Shown piece after piece: positions 23,810 through 33,284 of a stretch of DNA of 64,000 nucleotides. Position 1 is the first letter of the stretch; every line of letters begins with the position of its first letter. A model generated the notes under the pieces. That model had not been told where the DNA came from and searched no databases. It worked only from the letters and a program-made list of their open reading frames with translations. The stretch spans positions 186,001-250,000 of the forward strand of contig NTMA01000042.1 in NCBI GenBank assembly GCA_002917075.1. The letters run 5' to 3'. This DNA comes from Hawksworthiomyces lignivorus. Its lineage: Eukaryota; Ascomycota; Sordariomycetes; Ophiostomatales; Ophiostomataceae. A program made the position numbers and the translations under genes.

Positions 23810-24705
23810 CAGCGTACATGGTGACAAAGTTTTCTATTATTTACAGATTTCTTATAACCGTAACTAGAGTAAAGTTAAAAGTATAGATATAGAATAGTTA
23901 TTTACTACTAACTCTTATCGATTTTTTGTATAAAATGTTATATTTTAATTTATATTTTTATTTAAATTTATACCACCGATTTTTTGAAAAAAAAAAAATT
24001 TAGTAAATTTTCTCTATTGAATCCGTTATCTTAAGTTAGTTTATACTACCACACCTTGCATAGGTTTCCATTGCAAAATAATTTGTCGAGGGTAAAGTAT
24101 AACTACATTATCGACAAAGCAGTCATCGTCCATATAACGCAACTTTCTATAAGATTGGTGCAAACCCTTAAGTCTGCAGCAAAAGGCCGCTTGTAGCGAT
24201 ATTGAATTATCCTATCTGCTTATTGTGCCCGTATACCAGCCACCTTTATGTGCTAGCCACAGCGAATTTACTGGAAATCAGCCTTATCCACAACGAATTC
24301 ATTAGTTCGGGTAGACGTTAAGTCGACGTATATGCGAAGTCTCCTTCGCCGTTTATGGCCAGTCCCCTCTCGGCAAAAGAAAAAGGTGTAAATAGGGAGG
24401 GAGCGGTAACAAGGATTTTGCCTCGTTCTACATAAGTAAGCTCCGGCGTTAATATCACTTAACGCGAAATCTACCTACACAACTAACATAATACAAAGCA
24501 GCGTGCGCTGAGCGAGGAAGAGGCTATTCTCTGAGCGAACAACAAAGAAACGGAACCTATTTTATTCAGGATCTCTTGTCAAGTAGCACCTGCTGTAACG
24601 TACGTTTATCTCCAATTTTCCCTAGTGGGCGTGCCATTTCACCGCCTCCTTTCACTTGCCTTCAACAAACGGCGTAGCTATCAACTTCTTCCTTTCTCCT
24701 CCTCC

Positions 24706-24942
24706 ATGTCGCCTGCACTAGAATGGGGGCCTGACACCTGCCTAAGGTGCGGTAAACACGTCAGTAAGGAGGGCGGATCCTTTTGTACCGAACGCTGCCG
24801 CCTCGGCGATTCCGGCGAAAGCAGCACTAAGAAAGATGACCGGGCCCAGCTAGGAAAGTACAAAGAATGGCTTCAAGTGGGAACCCAAACGCGATGGCTC
24901 AATTCACGGAAGAACAGCCATGGCCGTCAGGTGGGTTTTTGA
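24706..24942 (+). CDS. possible Ecl1-like zinc-binding protein, short
   Basis: 78 codons starting MSPALEWGPDTCLRCG. The cluster C-x2-C ... C-x3-C in TCLRCGKHVSKEGGSFCTERCRLGD resembles the small fungal Ecl1-type zinc-binding proteins (life-span regulatory factor family), which have a short N-terminus and a CRL(A/G)D-like turn. The C-terminal part does not look like the family and the frame ends soon, so the gene may be truncated, lack a downstream exon, or be a fragment. It lies about 340 bp upstream of the HET gene on the same strand. Moderate to low confidence. Confidence 0.4.
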   Translation: MSPALEWGPDTCLRCGKHVSKEGGSFCTERCRLGDSGESSTKKDDRAQLGKYKEWLQVGTQTRWLNSRKNSHGRQVGF

Positions 24943-25279
24943 GGACCTGTCCTGATTCGCTCCACGGTAGCTGGTCCGTGAGTGCGGCTGGCCAACCATA
25001 CCTGCCTGATGAGAACAAACGCCCGAGTCTGCCTCATCGCCTAATTATGACGAGGCGGAACTATGTTGGCGGCCGCTCCCCCACCACGCATCGCACCCTG
25101 TTTTCCAGTTGGAAAGCCGAGGAACATTCAAGCTCTCAAAAGATATTCTCTCTAGGGGTGGCAAAAAAAAGAAAAACAGACGCGCGAGGTTTGTTTTCTA
25201 CCGGTTGTCCAACCGAGTGTGGTTCGTGGTATCACAATACTAATCGTCTCTTTCTTATCCGCGAGATGAGCAGGTACCA

Positions 25280-27094
25280 ATGCGCGATCACGAATATCAG
25301 CCGCTCGACCGGAGCCGGCGGGAAATCCGCCTGCTCAAAATACTGTCACCGGAAGCATCGTGGACAGCGACCCAAATCCCTCTTGAGTGCACAACGGTGA
25401 CCGTCTCCCTCGATGATAATCCCCAGTTCGTTGCCCTGTCGTACGTATGGGGTAACACTGTGACGGAGACACCGCTGGTCTTGGATGGCATGCGTGCACA
25501 TGTCACCGAAAGTTTAGATGTGGCGCTCCGCAGTGTGTTTCGACCGGGAGAAATTGAGCAGGGCCTTCTGTGGGCTGATGCCCTCTGCATAAACCAGCAG
25601 GACGAGGCGGAGAAGAGCTCGCAAGTGGCGCTGATGTCGGCAATCTACTCTGGTGCCACGTCTGTCCTTGCTTGGCTGGGCCCAACCAGCCACGATAGCG
25701 ACCTGGCAGCGCGGCAGCTTCGTGACTATGGCGCTCGTTTCCAACGTTACAAAAGTGGGCTAGTACGCGATGGAGAAATAGTTCTGCTGCAGCCGGATGG
25801 CCCGATACACAACTTGATGCAACGAGCATGGTTCACACGGCTATGGGTTTTCCAGGAAGCCGTCTTGGCAAAGCATCTTTGTTTTGTGCTCGGAAACTCC
25901 GTCCTTGACGGCGACTTATTTATGCATGCGCTGTATGGGCCAGGCCACGCCGAATCCTTCTTAGCCGGCAGCATTGTTGGGAATGGCCCAAGAAGCATCG
26001 AGACGCAAGGAATACTGGAATATCAAGACTTGATGAAGAGCCATGTTTTTGCCTCACCGGCTATCGCCATTTTCACAGCACGGAGGCTTCATTTGGCCGG
26101 AAAAAAGCAAATCTTGGCGAGTCTTCTTCATAGTCGATATATGACCAAGATGCAAGCAACCGATCGAAGGGACTATGTGTACGCCTTTCTCGGTGTTGCC
26201 ACCGATGCGGGTAACTTTTACCCAGACTATTCCAAGACATGGCAGCAAGCGTTCACAGATACGGCTCTCTTCGTTCTGCAAAATGACCCCATCAGCGGGC
26301 TGACAAAAGTTCTTCTACATTGCTCTCGCCACCAGACTGCAGGACTGCCATCCTGGGTGCCAGATTGGACGATCGGCGAAATCAAGACGCTGCCGCTGGT
26401 CAAAGACCTTCACTTGCAGCATCAGCTCATAGCCCAAGATCAGTCCCAATGCATACAGCCGTTCGCCGCGGCCGGACGGAAGAAACAGATGCTCAGCTTC
26501 GTCAGTGCAACGCCTGGTGTTCTTAGTATGAAAGGAGTCTATTTCGATTATGTTTCCGAGGTAGGACCGACCGTCGACGAGGTTCGCACCGCATCATGGG
26601 GCACGGTGCTCGTGCCATGGTTCAATGCACTTTTTGAGTTTCTTGGTCGCTCGCATGGACGGTATAAAGAAAGTGCGGACCTTGTCGTCTACCGCACGGC
26701 ACTCGCCGACGTCGTTATAGACCATGGCTTTGATAAAATGGCTCGGATAGATCCTAAATTGTACAAAACAGGCGCCAGATTCTTTAGCCATTACTGGGCA
26801 GCAGCGCAAAAAGGAGGGCATGACTGTGGTGATTGCAAAAGATTTCCCGTCGACATTATACTGCGAGCCCATGGTCGACGAGCGTTTTGCACGTCTCGAG
26901 GGTTCCTCGGGCTCGGCCACCATTTGATGCAGCCCGGGGACATAGTCTTGCTCATCCTCGGGGTTCCATTCCCAGTCGTCTTCCGAAAGACCAGCAGCGG
27001 TCGCCTCCGGGTCGTCGGGGATGCATATGTCCACGGGATCATGGATGGCGAATTTATGACGGGTGTCGAGGTTGAGACATTTCACGTAGAATAG
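25280..27094 (+). CDS. HET-domain protein (heterokaryon incompatibility type)
   Basis: A 604-residue protein without introns. The HET domain occupies roughly residues 10-190: REIRLLKIL, the PQFVALSYVWGN box, GLLWADALCINQQDEAEKS and QRAWFTRLWVFQEAVLA are all present. The C-terminal part ends with the typical GDIVLLILGVPFPVVFRK and VVGDAYVHGIMDGE stretch of stand-alone HET proteins. Family members trigger incompatibility cell death when paired with a partner; no partner gene is evident next door except the short Ecl1-like ORF upstream. The start MRDHEYQPLDRS is the usual family opening. A 3' acceptor-like cag lies 6 bp before the ATG, so a 5' UTR intron is possible. Confidence 0.88.
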   Translation: MRDHEYQPLDRSRREIRLLKILSPEASWTATQIPLECTTVTVSLDDNPQFVALSYVWGNTVTETPLVLDGMRAHVTESLDVALRSVFRPGEIEQGLLWADALCINQQDEAEKSSQVALMSAIYSGATSVLAWLGPTSHDSDLAARQLRDYGARFQRYKSGLVRDGEIVLLQPDGPIHNLMQRAWFTRLWVFQEAVLAKHLCFVLGNSVLDGDLFMHALYGPGHAESFLAGSIVGNGPRSIETQGILEYQDLMKSHVFASPAIAIFTARRLHLAGKKQILASLLHSRYMTKMQATDRRDYVYAFLGVATDAGNFYPDYSKTWQQAFTDTALFVLQNDPISGLTKVLLHCSRHQTAGLPSWVPDWTIGEIKTLPLVKDLHLQHQLIAQDQSQCIQPFAAAGRKKQMLSFVSATPGVLSMKGVYFDYVSEVGPTVDEVRTASWGTVLVPWFNALFEFLGRSHGRYKESADLVVYRTALADVVIDHGFDKMARIDPKLYKTGARFFSHYWAAAQKGGHDCGDCKRFPVDIILRAHGRRAFCTSRGFLGLGHHLMQPGDIVLLILGVPFPVVFRKTSSGRLRVVGDAYVHGIMDGEFMTGVEVETFHVE

Positions 27095-27171
27095 ATAGAC
27101 CGGTTTGCCAAGTTAATTAAGCCGTTAATAGAACGAGCACTTGTGCGTTTCTTTATTAGGCCCCATCATTA

Positions 27172-27275
27172 AGTGGCTAGTATACAAAAGTGGACAGCAC
27201 GGGAATGGCTGGCACACAAAACGTTCTGGCATAGAAAGTGCTAGTATATAAGACGTGCTGGTACATAAAACGTGT
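27172..27275. repeat. degenerate gctagtacataa-type repeat, second copy
   Basis: Contains gtggctagtatac, aaaagtggacagcac, ggctggcac and gtgctagtatataag in the same order as 5028-5185. Confidence 0.5.
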
Positions 27276-27316
27276 TTTATTTATTTATTAATATTTTATA
27301 GACTGTTTCAGCCGTC

Positions 27317-27555
27317 TAGGTGTGTTAAGGGGGTACTTGGAGGCTAGGTGGTTATCGTAAGAGAAGAGAGGTATTTCATTAATAGGGTATAGGGCTATGT
27401 AGGATACAAAGCTGAATCTTAGTCGAGTCCTCTTCGAGGGCCCTCGCCCAAGATATTTAAAGGGCTGTACAGTGCGTATACCGTGCGCAATCATGACAGG
27501 TACAGCGCAACCGACTAAGCCACACGGGGTATCACCTGACTACTTCGTGACACAA
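27317..27555. mobile_element. possible solo LTR remnant
   Basis: The stretch starts tgtgttaaggggg and ends cgtgacaca, so it has TG...CA borders and a length of about 240 bp. The inner block ctgaatcttagtcg followed by ctc(c)t(t)(c/t)gaggg recurs at about 31,535-31,560. No clear target-site duplication is visible and no retroelement coding sequence is attached. Tentative. Confidence 0.35.
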
Positions 27556-27754
27556 ACATAAGGACATTAAGAACCGCCATAAAAACAGTTGCTAAAAAGG
27601 CTAAAAACGTAGTCAATCAACAACAAAAAACAACCTTATATTACCCGTATGGGTAGAATGTAACCTAAACAGACATCATGGCATCTTCATAATTTTAAAA
27701 GAATCTTTGTAGGTTAATTGACTATCAGAAACCCCAGTCAATTGGTCTAAACGA

Positions 27755-27885
27755 AAACACTGTGGCTGTGCAACAAAAGCATGGAAGCACACCGTCTAAA
27801 CAGGCGTGGCAGGCTAGAACAAGGACTGCACAGGTGTACATCTTAAAGAGGAAATTTTCCAATAAGTAGATTCGTGTAGGATAAT
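27755..27885 (-). repeat. dispersed repeat R1, inverted copy G
   Basis: On the minus strand: attatcctacacgaat, ggaaaatttcctctt, acctgtgcagtc and cacagccacagtgtttt. It shares the last two blocks with copy F near 36,700, so F and G form a subfamily that differs from copies A-E in the 3' half. Confidence 0.65.
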
Positions 27886-28673
27886 ATACTGTTATTGAAA
27901 ACATCATGGAGCTGGATTACTCCGCCATCACCGCCGAAGAAGTCCTCAGGACTATCGGCCACGTCGACAAGCTCTCCGACTAGATGTGCTAGATCTTGTT
28001 AAGGGTAACTACCTGTGAGTAGACTACTTGATAATTTATAGAGACCGTTGTGACCGCCGTTTAGAGTATTTTTAGGCCTGAGATACCATCTAGTATAGAC
28101 ATAAACAGCCAGAACTGACCAATAAAGATACGATGAGACTTCTGAGCTCCAGGTAGTTCTAATTCCTCCTCGTACTGTCTTACGTTATATGTTACAAGGG
28201 GGAACAAAACCACACTCCAACCGTCCTTGCCGATTTGATGAAAAAGCACAAAAGCTCGGGGCCCAGCCGCACCTATTCCTTTCATGAATGGTCTTGCTGC
28301 ATCAAGGCAGGTCTAAGATAATAAATGTGCAGATTCTTAATTCTTACCTAACTATAAAGTCTGCAACAAGTTTTATTTTTTTTTTTTTGCCCCTAAATCT
28401 TCAACGCTAATCTTATGCCTAGAGGGATTGTTCTTTGTAGAGGTGCTCCTTTTTTCCTGGGATTCGCCTCTTACGAAACGGTGCTCATTCAAAGGGGTTG
28501 GGATTCTGGTACCATATTCTCGGCTTGGAAATGTTGAGTGATGCCACTAAGCCACTGTACCAGTACAAAATGGATTAATCCCCTTGGACAAATGTAACCG
28601 TACCTTATAACTCAACAGGAACTTAATCGAAAATCGCCCGCGATTAAGAGTGGTATAAAGAAAAAGAAGCCTC

Positions 28674-29633
28674 TTAAAAACCAGACAGATTGTTCAGGGG
28701 AGACTCGTCCTCAATTTTCTTCCAGAACTCATCGATAGAAGCGACGGCCTTGTCGCTGAGACTTCCCTTCTCGATCCACGTTAGTGTCTGCTCCAGCTGC
28801 GCGTGAGAGCTGGCGCCAACGATGACGGCGTCGCCGAGTTTGGGGCTGAGGAAGGAGTTTGATGCCACCCAGCGGTACGCCAGTTCCGCGCGCGACACGC
28901 CCTCGTCCTGGGCGATCTGCTCCCAGAGCGCCAGGCTATCCAGGATGGACGGCTTGTTGTAGAGTTTCTCGTACATAGTGCCGGCGCCGAAGCGGCCCTT
29001 GCCGGCCTTGATCTCCTCGGCCGTCTTGGTCAGCAGGCCGCCTGCCAGCGGGCTGTATGCGTAGAAGGCAAGGCCCAGCTTGCGCAGCGTCGGGAACACC
29101 TCGGTCTCCTCGCGGCGCGCGGCCGCGCTATAGTTGCCCTGGTACACGGTGGGCAGCACATAGCCGTGCTCTTTTGCGTGGTCGTAGACGGCCTGGACGC
29201 CGGCGGCGTCAAAGTTGGACAGGCCGAAGCGCCGGAAGAGGCCCGCGCGGTAGACCTCGTCGACGCCGGCCAGCGTCTCCGCGATGGGCGTGTTAGGGTC
29301 GGGGAAGTGCAAGTAGAAGATGTCGACCTGTGCAACGCCGAGGCGGGCAAGGCTCTCCTTGGCCGACTGGACGATGTACTCCCGACTGGCCCATGCGGCA
29401 TTGGGGTTGCCGAAGACGGCGCGCGATCCCCACTTGGTGTCAATCGTGAACTGGTCGCCGGCTTTGACCTGGCCGATGCGCTCCTCGGACGTGCCGTAGA
29501 CCTGCGCGGAGTCCACGCCCTTGACGCCGTGGGCCTTGAGGATAGCAAAGGCCTGCGCAAGACCCTCGTCGGATTTGAACGGGTCGCTGGCGCCCGGGGC
29601 GCCGAGGAGAACAGGAATGGGCAAGGCCGGCAT
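28674..29633 (-). CDS. aldo/keto reductase, AKR7-like
   Basis: 319 residues, one exon, intact. The catalytic tetrad of the superfamily is visible: Asp41 and Tyr46 (GVDSAQVYG), Lys67 (DTKW) and His109 (FYLHFPD). Family features further on include FGLSNF, YQGNYSAAARREETEVFPTLR and FYAYSPLAGGLLT, which resemble aflatoxin-aldehyde reductase type (AKR7) enzymes, and a C-terminal VIVGASSHAQLEQTL segment for NADPH binding. It reduces aldehydes or ketones with NADPH in the cytosol; the natural substrate is unknown. The gene stands alone, between repeat-rich gaps. Confidence 0.9.
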   Translation of the reverse strand: MPALPIPVLLGAPGASDPFKSDEGLAQAFAILKAHGVKGVDSAQVYGTSEERIGQVKAGDQFTIDTKWGSRAVFGNPNAAWASREYIVQSAKESLARLGVAQVDIFYLHFPDPNTPIAETLAGVDEVYRAGLFRRFGLSNFDAAGVQAVYDHAKEHGYVLPTVYQGNYSAAARREETEVFPTLRKLGLAFYAYSPLAGGLLTKTAEEIKAGKGRFGAGTMYEKLYNKPSILDSLALWEQIAQDEGVSRAELAYRWVASNSFLSPKLGDAVIVGASSHAQLEQTLTWIEKGSLSDKAVASIDEFWKKIEDESPLNNLSGF

Positions 29634-31961
29634 GCTGACGGGCTGAGGTGCGTGTATGCGATGGTTTATAAAAGACAGGTGGTATGTGGGTTAGTGAAAG
29701 CGTTGAACACAGTTAAGGAAGCACGGGTAGCATAAATACTGGACAAAACGACATTTGTTCTACCCGCCTCCTCATCTGCTTCTGTGGAGCAGCAATTTGT
29801 CATCTTATCGGGATAATAAATGCAGGGTACCAAGTTCGGTGCATTACTAATTGTGTTGATGCCATTTCGGAAACTTCTTAGCTGCAGATCTAGCAGAAAT
29901 AGCGTAGTCTTAATCTGATATGGCATCAATGGATATATGCAAGCATCCAGACGCTTCTGCACGAGTATCATTTGATAAGCTCATTTATTGTCAGCCTGAA
30001 TTGCATGTGGATCTATTCAAATAAACCACAGATGACCATATACCGGGGCGACAGGTAAATCCATCAGCGATAAATTGCCTCTCAGTAAACGCAAAAGCCG
30101 ACTCCGCGTGCGTCTTTTCAGTACAGCCACAAACGAACCTGAGAAGAAACGTCAAAGAAAGTATAAATAAATATACCGTAAAAGACCTGACCCCGAGTAC
30201 GCTCTAGAACTTACTTAGTCACAGTACAAGGGCTACTACTGAATTCTAGGCATTTTAACGTGAAGTCTGTTGTGATTCTTGTTTTATGTGTTGTATTAGC
30301 AAGGATATAGAATCCACGAATAGCCTGAGATTTTAGCTTTGATTCGTTCTTCAATTCAACCCGCTGTAGGTTACATATGCAAAGTCTGAGAACAACAAGA
30401 GTAGAAGTTTGAGTTGTAGCTAACCGTTTAGTGCGGCGTAACATTTGGTGTATGCAGTTACCAGATGCAAACAAGATGGGACAAGTGATACCTCTTGTTA
30501 AAGATGTTCCGAAACTAACCTAGAAGATGCTGTGCTCTGCAAAGTTTGCCAAGCAAGTAGGACAAGGCTGGAGCCAAATCTTTTCTTTTGGGATTGACTT
30601 AGTTCTGCGCGATCCTACTCGATCCTGCGTGGTAGACGCTTCAAAAGGCTACCGCAGATCTTGTAGTAGCTAAATTGGCTAAAGTTTCCCTTTTTTGACT
30701 GTAGCGTAAGCGACATAGTTGCGTATTCGTACTGTCGGGAAGAGAATGCAGATGACCCTTTCTCAGCTCCTTGCAAAGAGGGTTGGAGTCAGATCGTAAT
30801 AGACTCGCACCAGTGAGCGAATACGAGTGTGGTTCACGGATCTCACATACCCCGAATGGACCTAAGGCTGCCCAGTGTGGCGTCCAAGGTGGATCCTATG
30901 GTGATGCAGACAGAGTACTTTTCAGATGTTATCCTACCCGAAAATCCTCATTGAAGAATTTCCTCTCTTGGATCCCGGCACCGGTGCTGCACAGTCTGGC
31001 ACTGGGGCTAAGCACCTCTGCACTGGCTGCGCTTCGTGCCTGGCCATTATAGCCTGCGCTCCATGCGCCACACCAACTTCAAGCAAGGGACTCGAAAATG
31101 GATCAAGGGAAAGTTTTTCTTCTTTTTTTGGTGGTGGGGGGAAGGTAGATGTCCTTAGCTAGCAGTTATTATAGAGACGTTTCTTTTACGTTTTGTTCGA
31201 GCTACAGCGTCTCATCACGCCATATGGCAAAGGTCAACAGCGGTGCGGTTACACGGGTGACTGAATTATTTTGTACTGTTTCGAATTGTCGAAGTCTTTC
31301 ATGGATTTACGACACAAACAAGATTATATCGGACAGGCTTGGAAAAGAGAACACAGCTTGGAATGGTTTTTTAACTTGATGTCTGTTGAAATGGCCCTTT
31401 TTCCCCCTGAAGATTACGTCCGTTTCTCGTCTCGTTGCGAAGAAGTTAGGATGGTACTTGTGAACCAGGCGGACGTAACATGAAGCTGAGACGTATATAG
31501 TTAGCAGCGCACGGTTTTGGCAAGGCACAAGACTGAATCTTAGTCGTCTCTCCTTTGAGGGTCACCAACTATTATTAAGGGTTTTAAAGGGGCCAGCACA
31601 GCGTCAGCACGCAGTTACCAACGGTATTAAATGCAGTACAATCAATCATAATTCATAATGCAGACGCACCTGCGCAGCTGCGATACTTTCTCACAAGTCA
31701 CCGGTCCCCGTGCTAGTGACAGAAGATGAGACCGTGACATGTACGACTAATGAGACAAAATAGCTTACGATTGACGCTCTCGAGTAATTGAAATTGTAGT
31801 TGTATATGACCGATTCTAATCAAACATGTTAATTTGCTGTTTTGAATGATTCCACAAGCTACAACAGAATATAGAGAATTTTTTGGGCAGTCTCAGTTTT
31901 TGTTGAAGTAAAGAGCCCTTGTAAATTAAGTTGCATCTTCCTTCAGCGAAAAGAAAAAGAA
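29634..31961. other. intergenic with R1 copy and LTR-like echo
   Basis: No gene recognised. It holds R1 copy C (30,927-31,200) and, at about 31,490-31,720, a stretch that shares ctgaatcttagtcg and a following gagggtc block with the possible LTR at 27,317. Confidence 0.5.
30927..31200 (+). repeat. dispersed repeat R1, copy C
   Basis: tgttatcctacccgaaaat, aatttcctctctt, gctgcacagtctggcactgg, ggctgcgcttcgtgcctggc and caacttcaagcaagggact appear in order, then aaagtttttcttcttttttt, a G-rich tract and ctagcag. It aligns with copy B over most of its length. Confidence 0.75.
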
Positions 31962-32068
31962 TCTAAGGTGGTGTAATTGGTAGCATGCTGAGTCAACTTG
32001 CCTTCGGGCAAGCCCAGTGAAGGAAACTTCCTAAGGGAGAGGTCTCGGTTCGAATCCGGGTCTTGGGA
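31962..32068 (+). tRNA. tRNA-like Pol III gene with unusual middle part, isotype not assigned
   Basis: A 107-nt unit. The ends tctaagg and tcttggg pair as an acceptor stem (three G-T wobbles), with discriminator A at 32,068. An A box (tggtgtaattgg, 31,969-31,980) forms a Gln-like D arm. The B box ggttcgaatcc (32,048-32,058) lies in a T arm with a ctcgg/ccggg stem. T runs (ttttt, then ttttttt) follow within 25 bp. The centre does not fold as a normal anticodon arm: it has a hairpin cttgcc-ttcg-ggcaag and a second one gaag-gaaa-cttc. It may be a tRNA with a long structured intron or a long variable arm, or a tRNA-derived gene. I could not settle the anticodon. Confidence 0.55.
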
Positions 32069-32763
32069 TAAAATTTTTGCATTTTTTTAAACTAGTCTCC
32101 TTGGGTAGAAGCTAGCTTCTGTTTGACCTGTGCCGTAAAACATCCGGCTCTTTCTGCAGAGTAACACACTTCTATTATACAAGTGTAATACTAAGTAGGT
32201 ATTTCTGATTTTATCAAGAGAATTCCTCGTCGTCTTTTTGTGAAGGGTATACAGGTGATCAGTCGTAATCAAGGCAAGACTGATTCTTGCCTTTTCCGAG
32301 GGGTGTCTGCCTACACGCGCTGTCTCGTCCGTGACAATTTTCTTAATTGTGCTGTAAATTTGAGTGCCTTAGGCTATAAATAAATCAAGTTCTCTCAAGA
32401 TTTTGGTTCTTAACTGGAAGCCACGAATATAAAAATGCAATTAGAATATATTCGTGCCTTTCAAGTGAAGACAGTTATAAAGACAACAGTTTAAATTTTT
32501 GACTGAGATCCGTTTTAGCAGCTGGATGAAAGTGGAAAAATTCTAGGAAGACGTTACGGCACGAATAGGAATACGCTTTGGCAAATAAAGGCTTGATAAT
32601 TACTCCATGCGAACTGGTACCAGCACCATGTGGAGCTAGCCTAAGACCCTGAGGAAAAAAAGCAAATATCGGTAGGAAAATATTACATAGAAAAACTGGA
32701 TATAAAAGCTCCTTGCCCCTTGGTCTTTGACTGAGCTCAACTGCCTTCCAAAGGCATTTTTCC

Positions 32764-32870
32764 TGTTATCTCACACGAAAATACTCATCTGAAAATTTCC
32801 TCTCTTGGATTTTGGTACCGACGCGCTACCTTCTGGCACAGGCGCTAAGCGCCTCTGCCTGGTCTATTTG
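32764..32870 (+). repeat. dispersed repeat R1, copy D
   Basis: tgttatctcacacgaaaat, gaaaatttcctctctt and tctggcacaggcgctaagc match the other R1 copies; the 3' half is lost. Confidence 0.65.
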
Positions 32871-33145
32871 CGGACTGTTAATCTCTATTATGAAGGTTCT
32901 ACCCACACACTAGATGGGCGTAGCTTTCCCTCCTCCACAATTCAACAGTTTATACCATCTCAATTCGACACTTATCAAGACCTCACCGCACACACGGCAC
33001 TTGACCATGCTTTTCACAACAACATCCTCTTTTTGATGCATCTTTGTCAACGGGTTATATCTGTTATAATACATAGATTCTTGGTTTCCTCTACAATATT
33101 TCATCTCTTCAGACCGTCAATAACTTCTGTTCTATACAGAATTAT

Positions 33146-33235
33146 ATCGATACGCTACTCGCGTTCTTCTAGAATACAAACACGATAAGACGACTTACCT
33201 TGGCAGAGTCCTCAGCGCTAGAAGAGTGCCCTATA
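33146..33235 (+). repeat. direct repeat R4, copy 1
   Basis: cgatacg..act, gttcttctagaa, aaac.c..ataag, ttggcagag and ctagaagagtgc match 36,309-36,402 in order. The pair flanks the sugar transporter gene. Confidence 0.5.
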
Positions 33236-33284
33236 AAATCGGGCGAAACTGTCTTTGTCCAAGCCATCTTCAACCTTCAGTCTT

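Larger units (their letters stand above)
19358..24705. other. 5.3-kb repeat-rich intergenic region
   Basis: No intact gene is recognised. It holds two copies of repeat family R1 (19,561 and 22,651), two copies of R2 (20,353 and about 21,250), a pair of R3 elements (23,206 and 23,714), a G homopolymer at 22,858-22,873 and very AT-rich sequence at 23,880-24,060. A short GC-richer patch at 20,735-21,058 is open on the plus strand (TATDTLALMYQLCMSISW) but I cannot match it to a family. It reads as an accumulation zone for decayed mobile DNA. Confidence 0.55.
27095..28673. other. repeat-bearing gap between HET and aldo/keto reductase
   Basis: Contains a degenerate repeat (27,172-27,275), a possible solo LTR (about 27,317-27,555) and an inverted R1 copy (about 27,755-27,885). 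Right after that copy, at 27,906, a GC-rich 26-codon open piece reads MELDYSAITAEEVLRTIGH and ends in a stop. It looks like a displaced coding scrap, but I cannot name its source. No intact gene. Confidence 0.5.
32069..33284. other. intergenic, with R1 copy and R4 copy
   Basis: No gene recognised. R1 copy D lies at 32,764-32,870 and one copy of a direct repeat (R4) at 33,146-33,235, next to the 3' end of the sugar transporter. Confidence 0.5.

Noticed and set aside
27906..27986. 26-codon ORF MELDYSAITAEEVLRTIGH
   Set aside because: GC-rich and coding-like, but too short and without recognisable source or splice partners.
19561..31200. R1 as a SINE with internal Pol III boxes
   Set aside because: No convincing A box plus B box pair could be found in copies B and C; only the T tract fits, so the class is left open.
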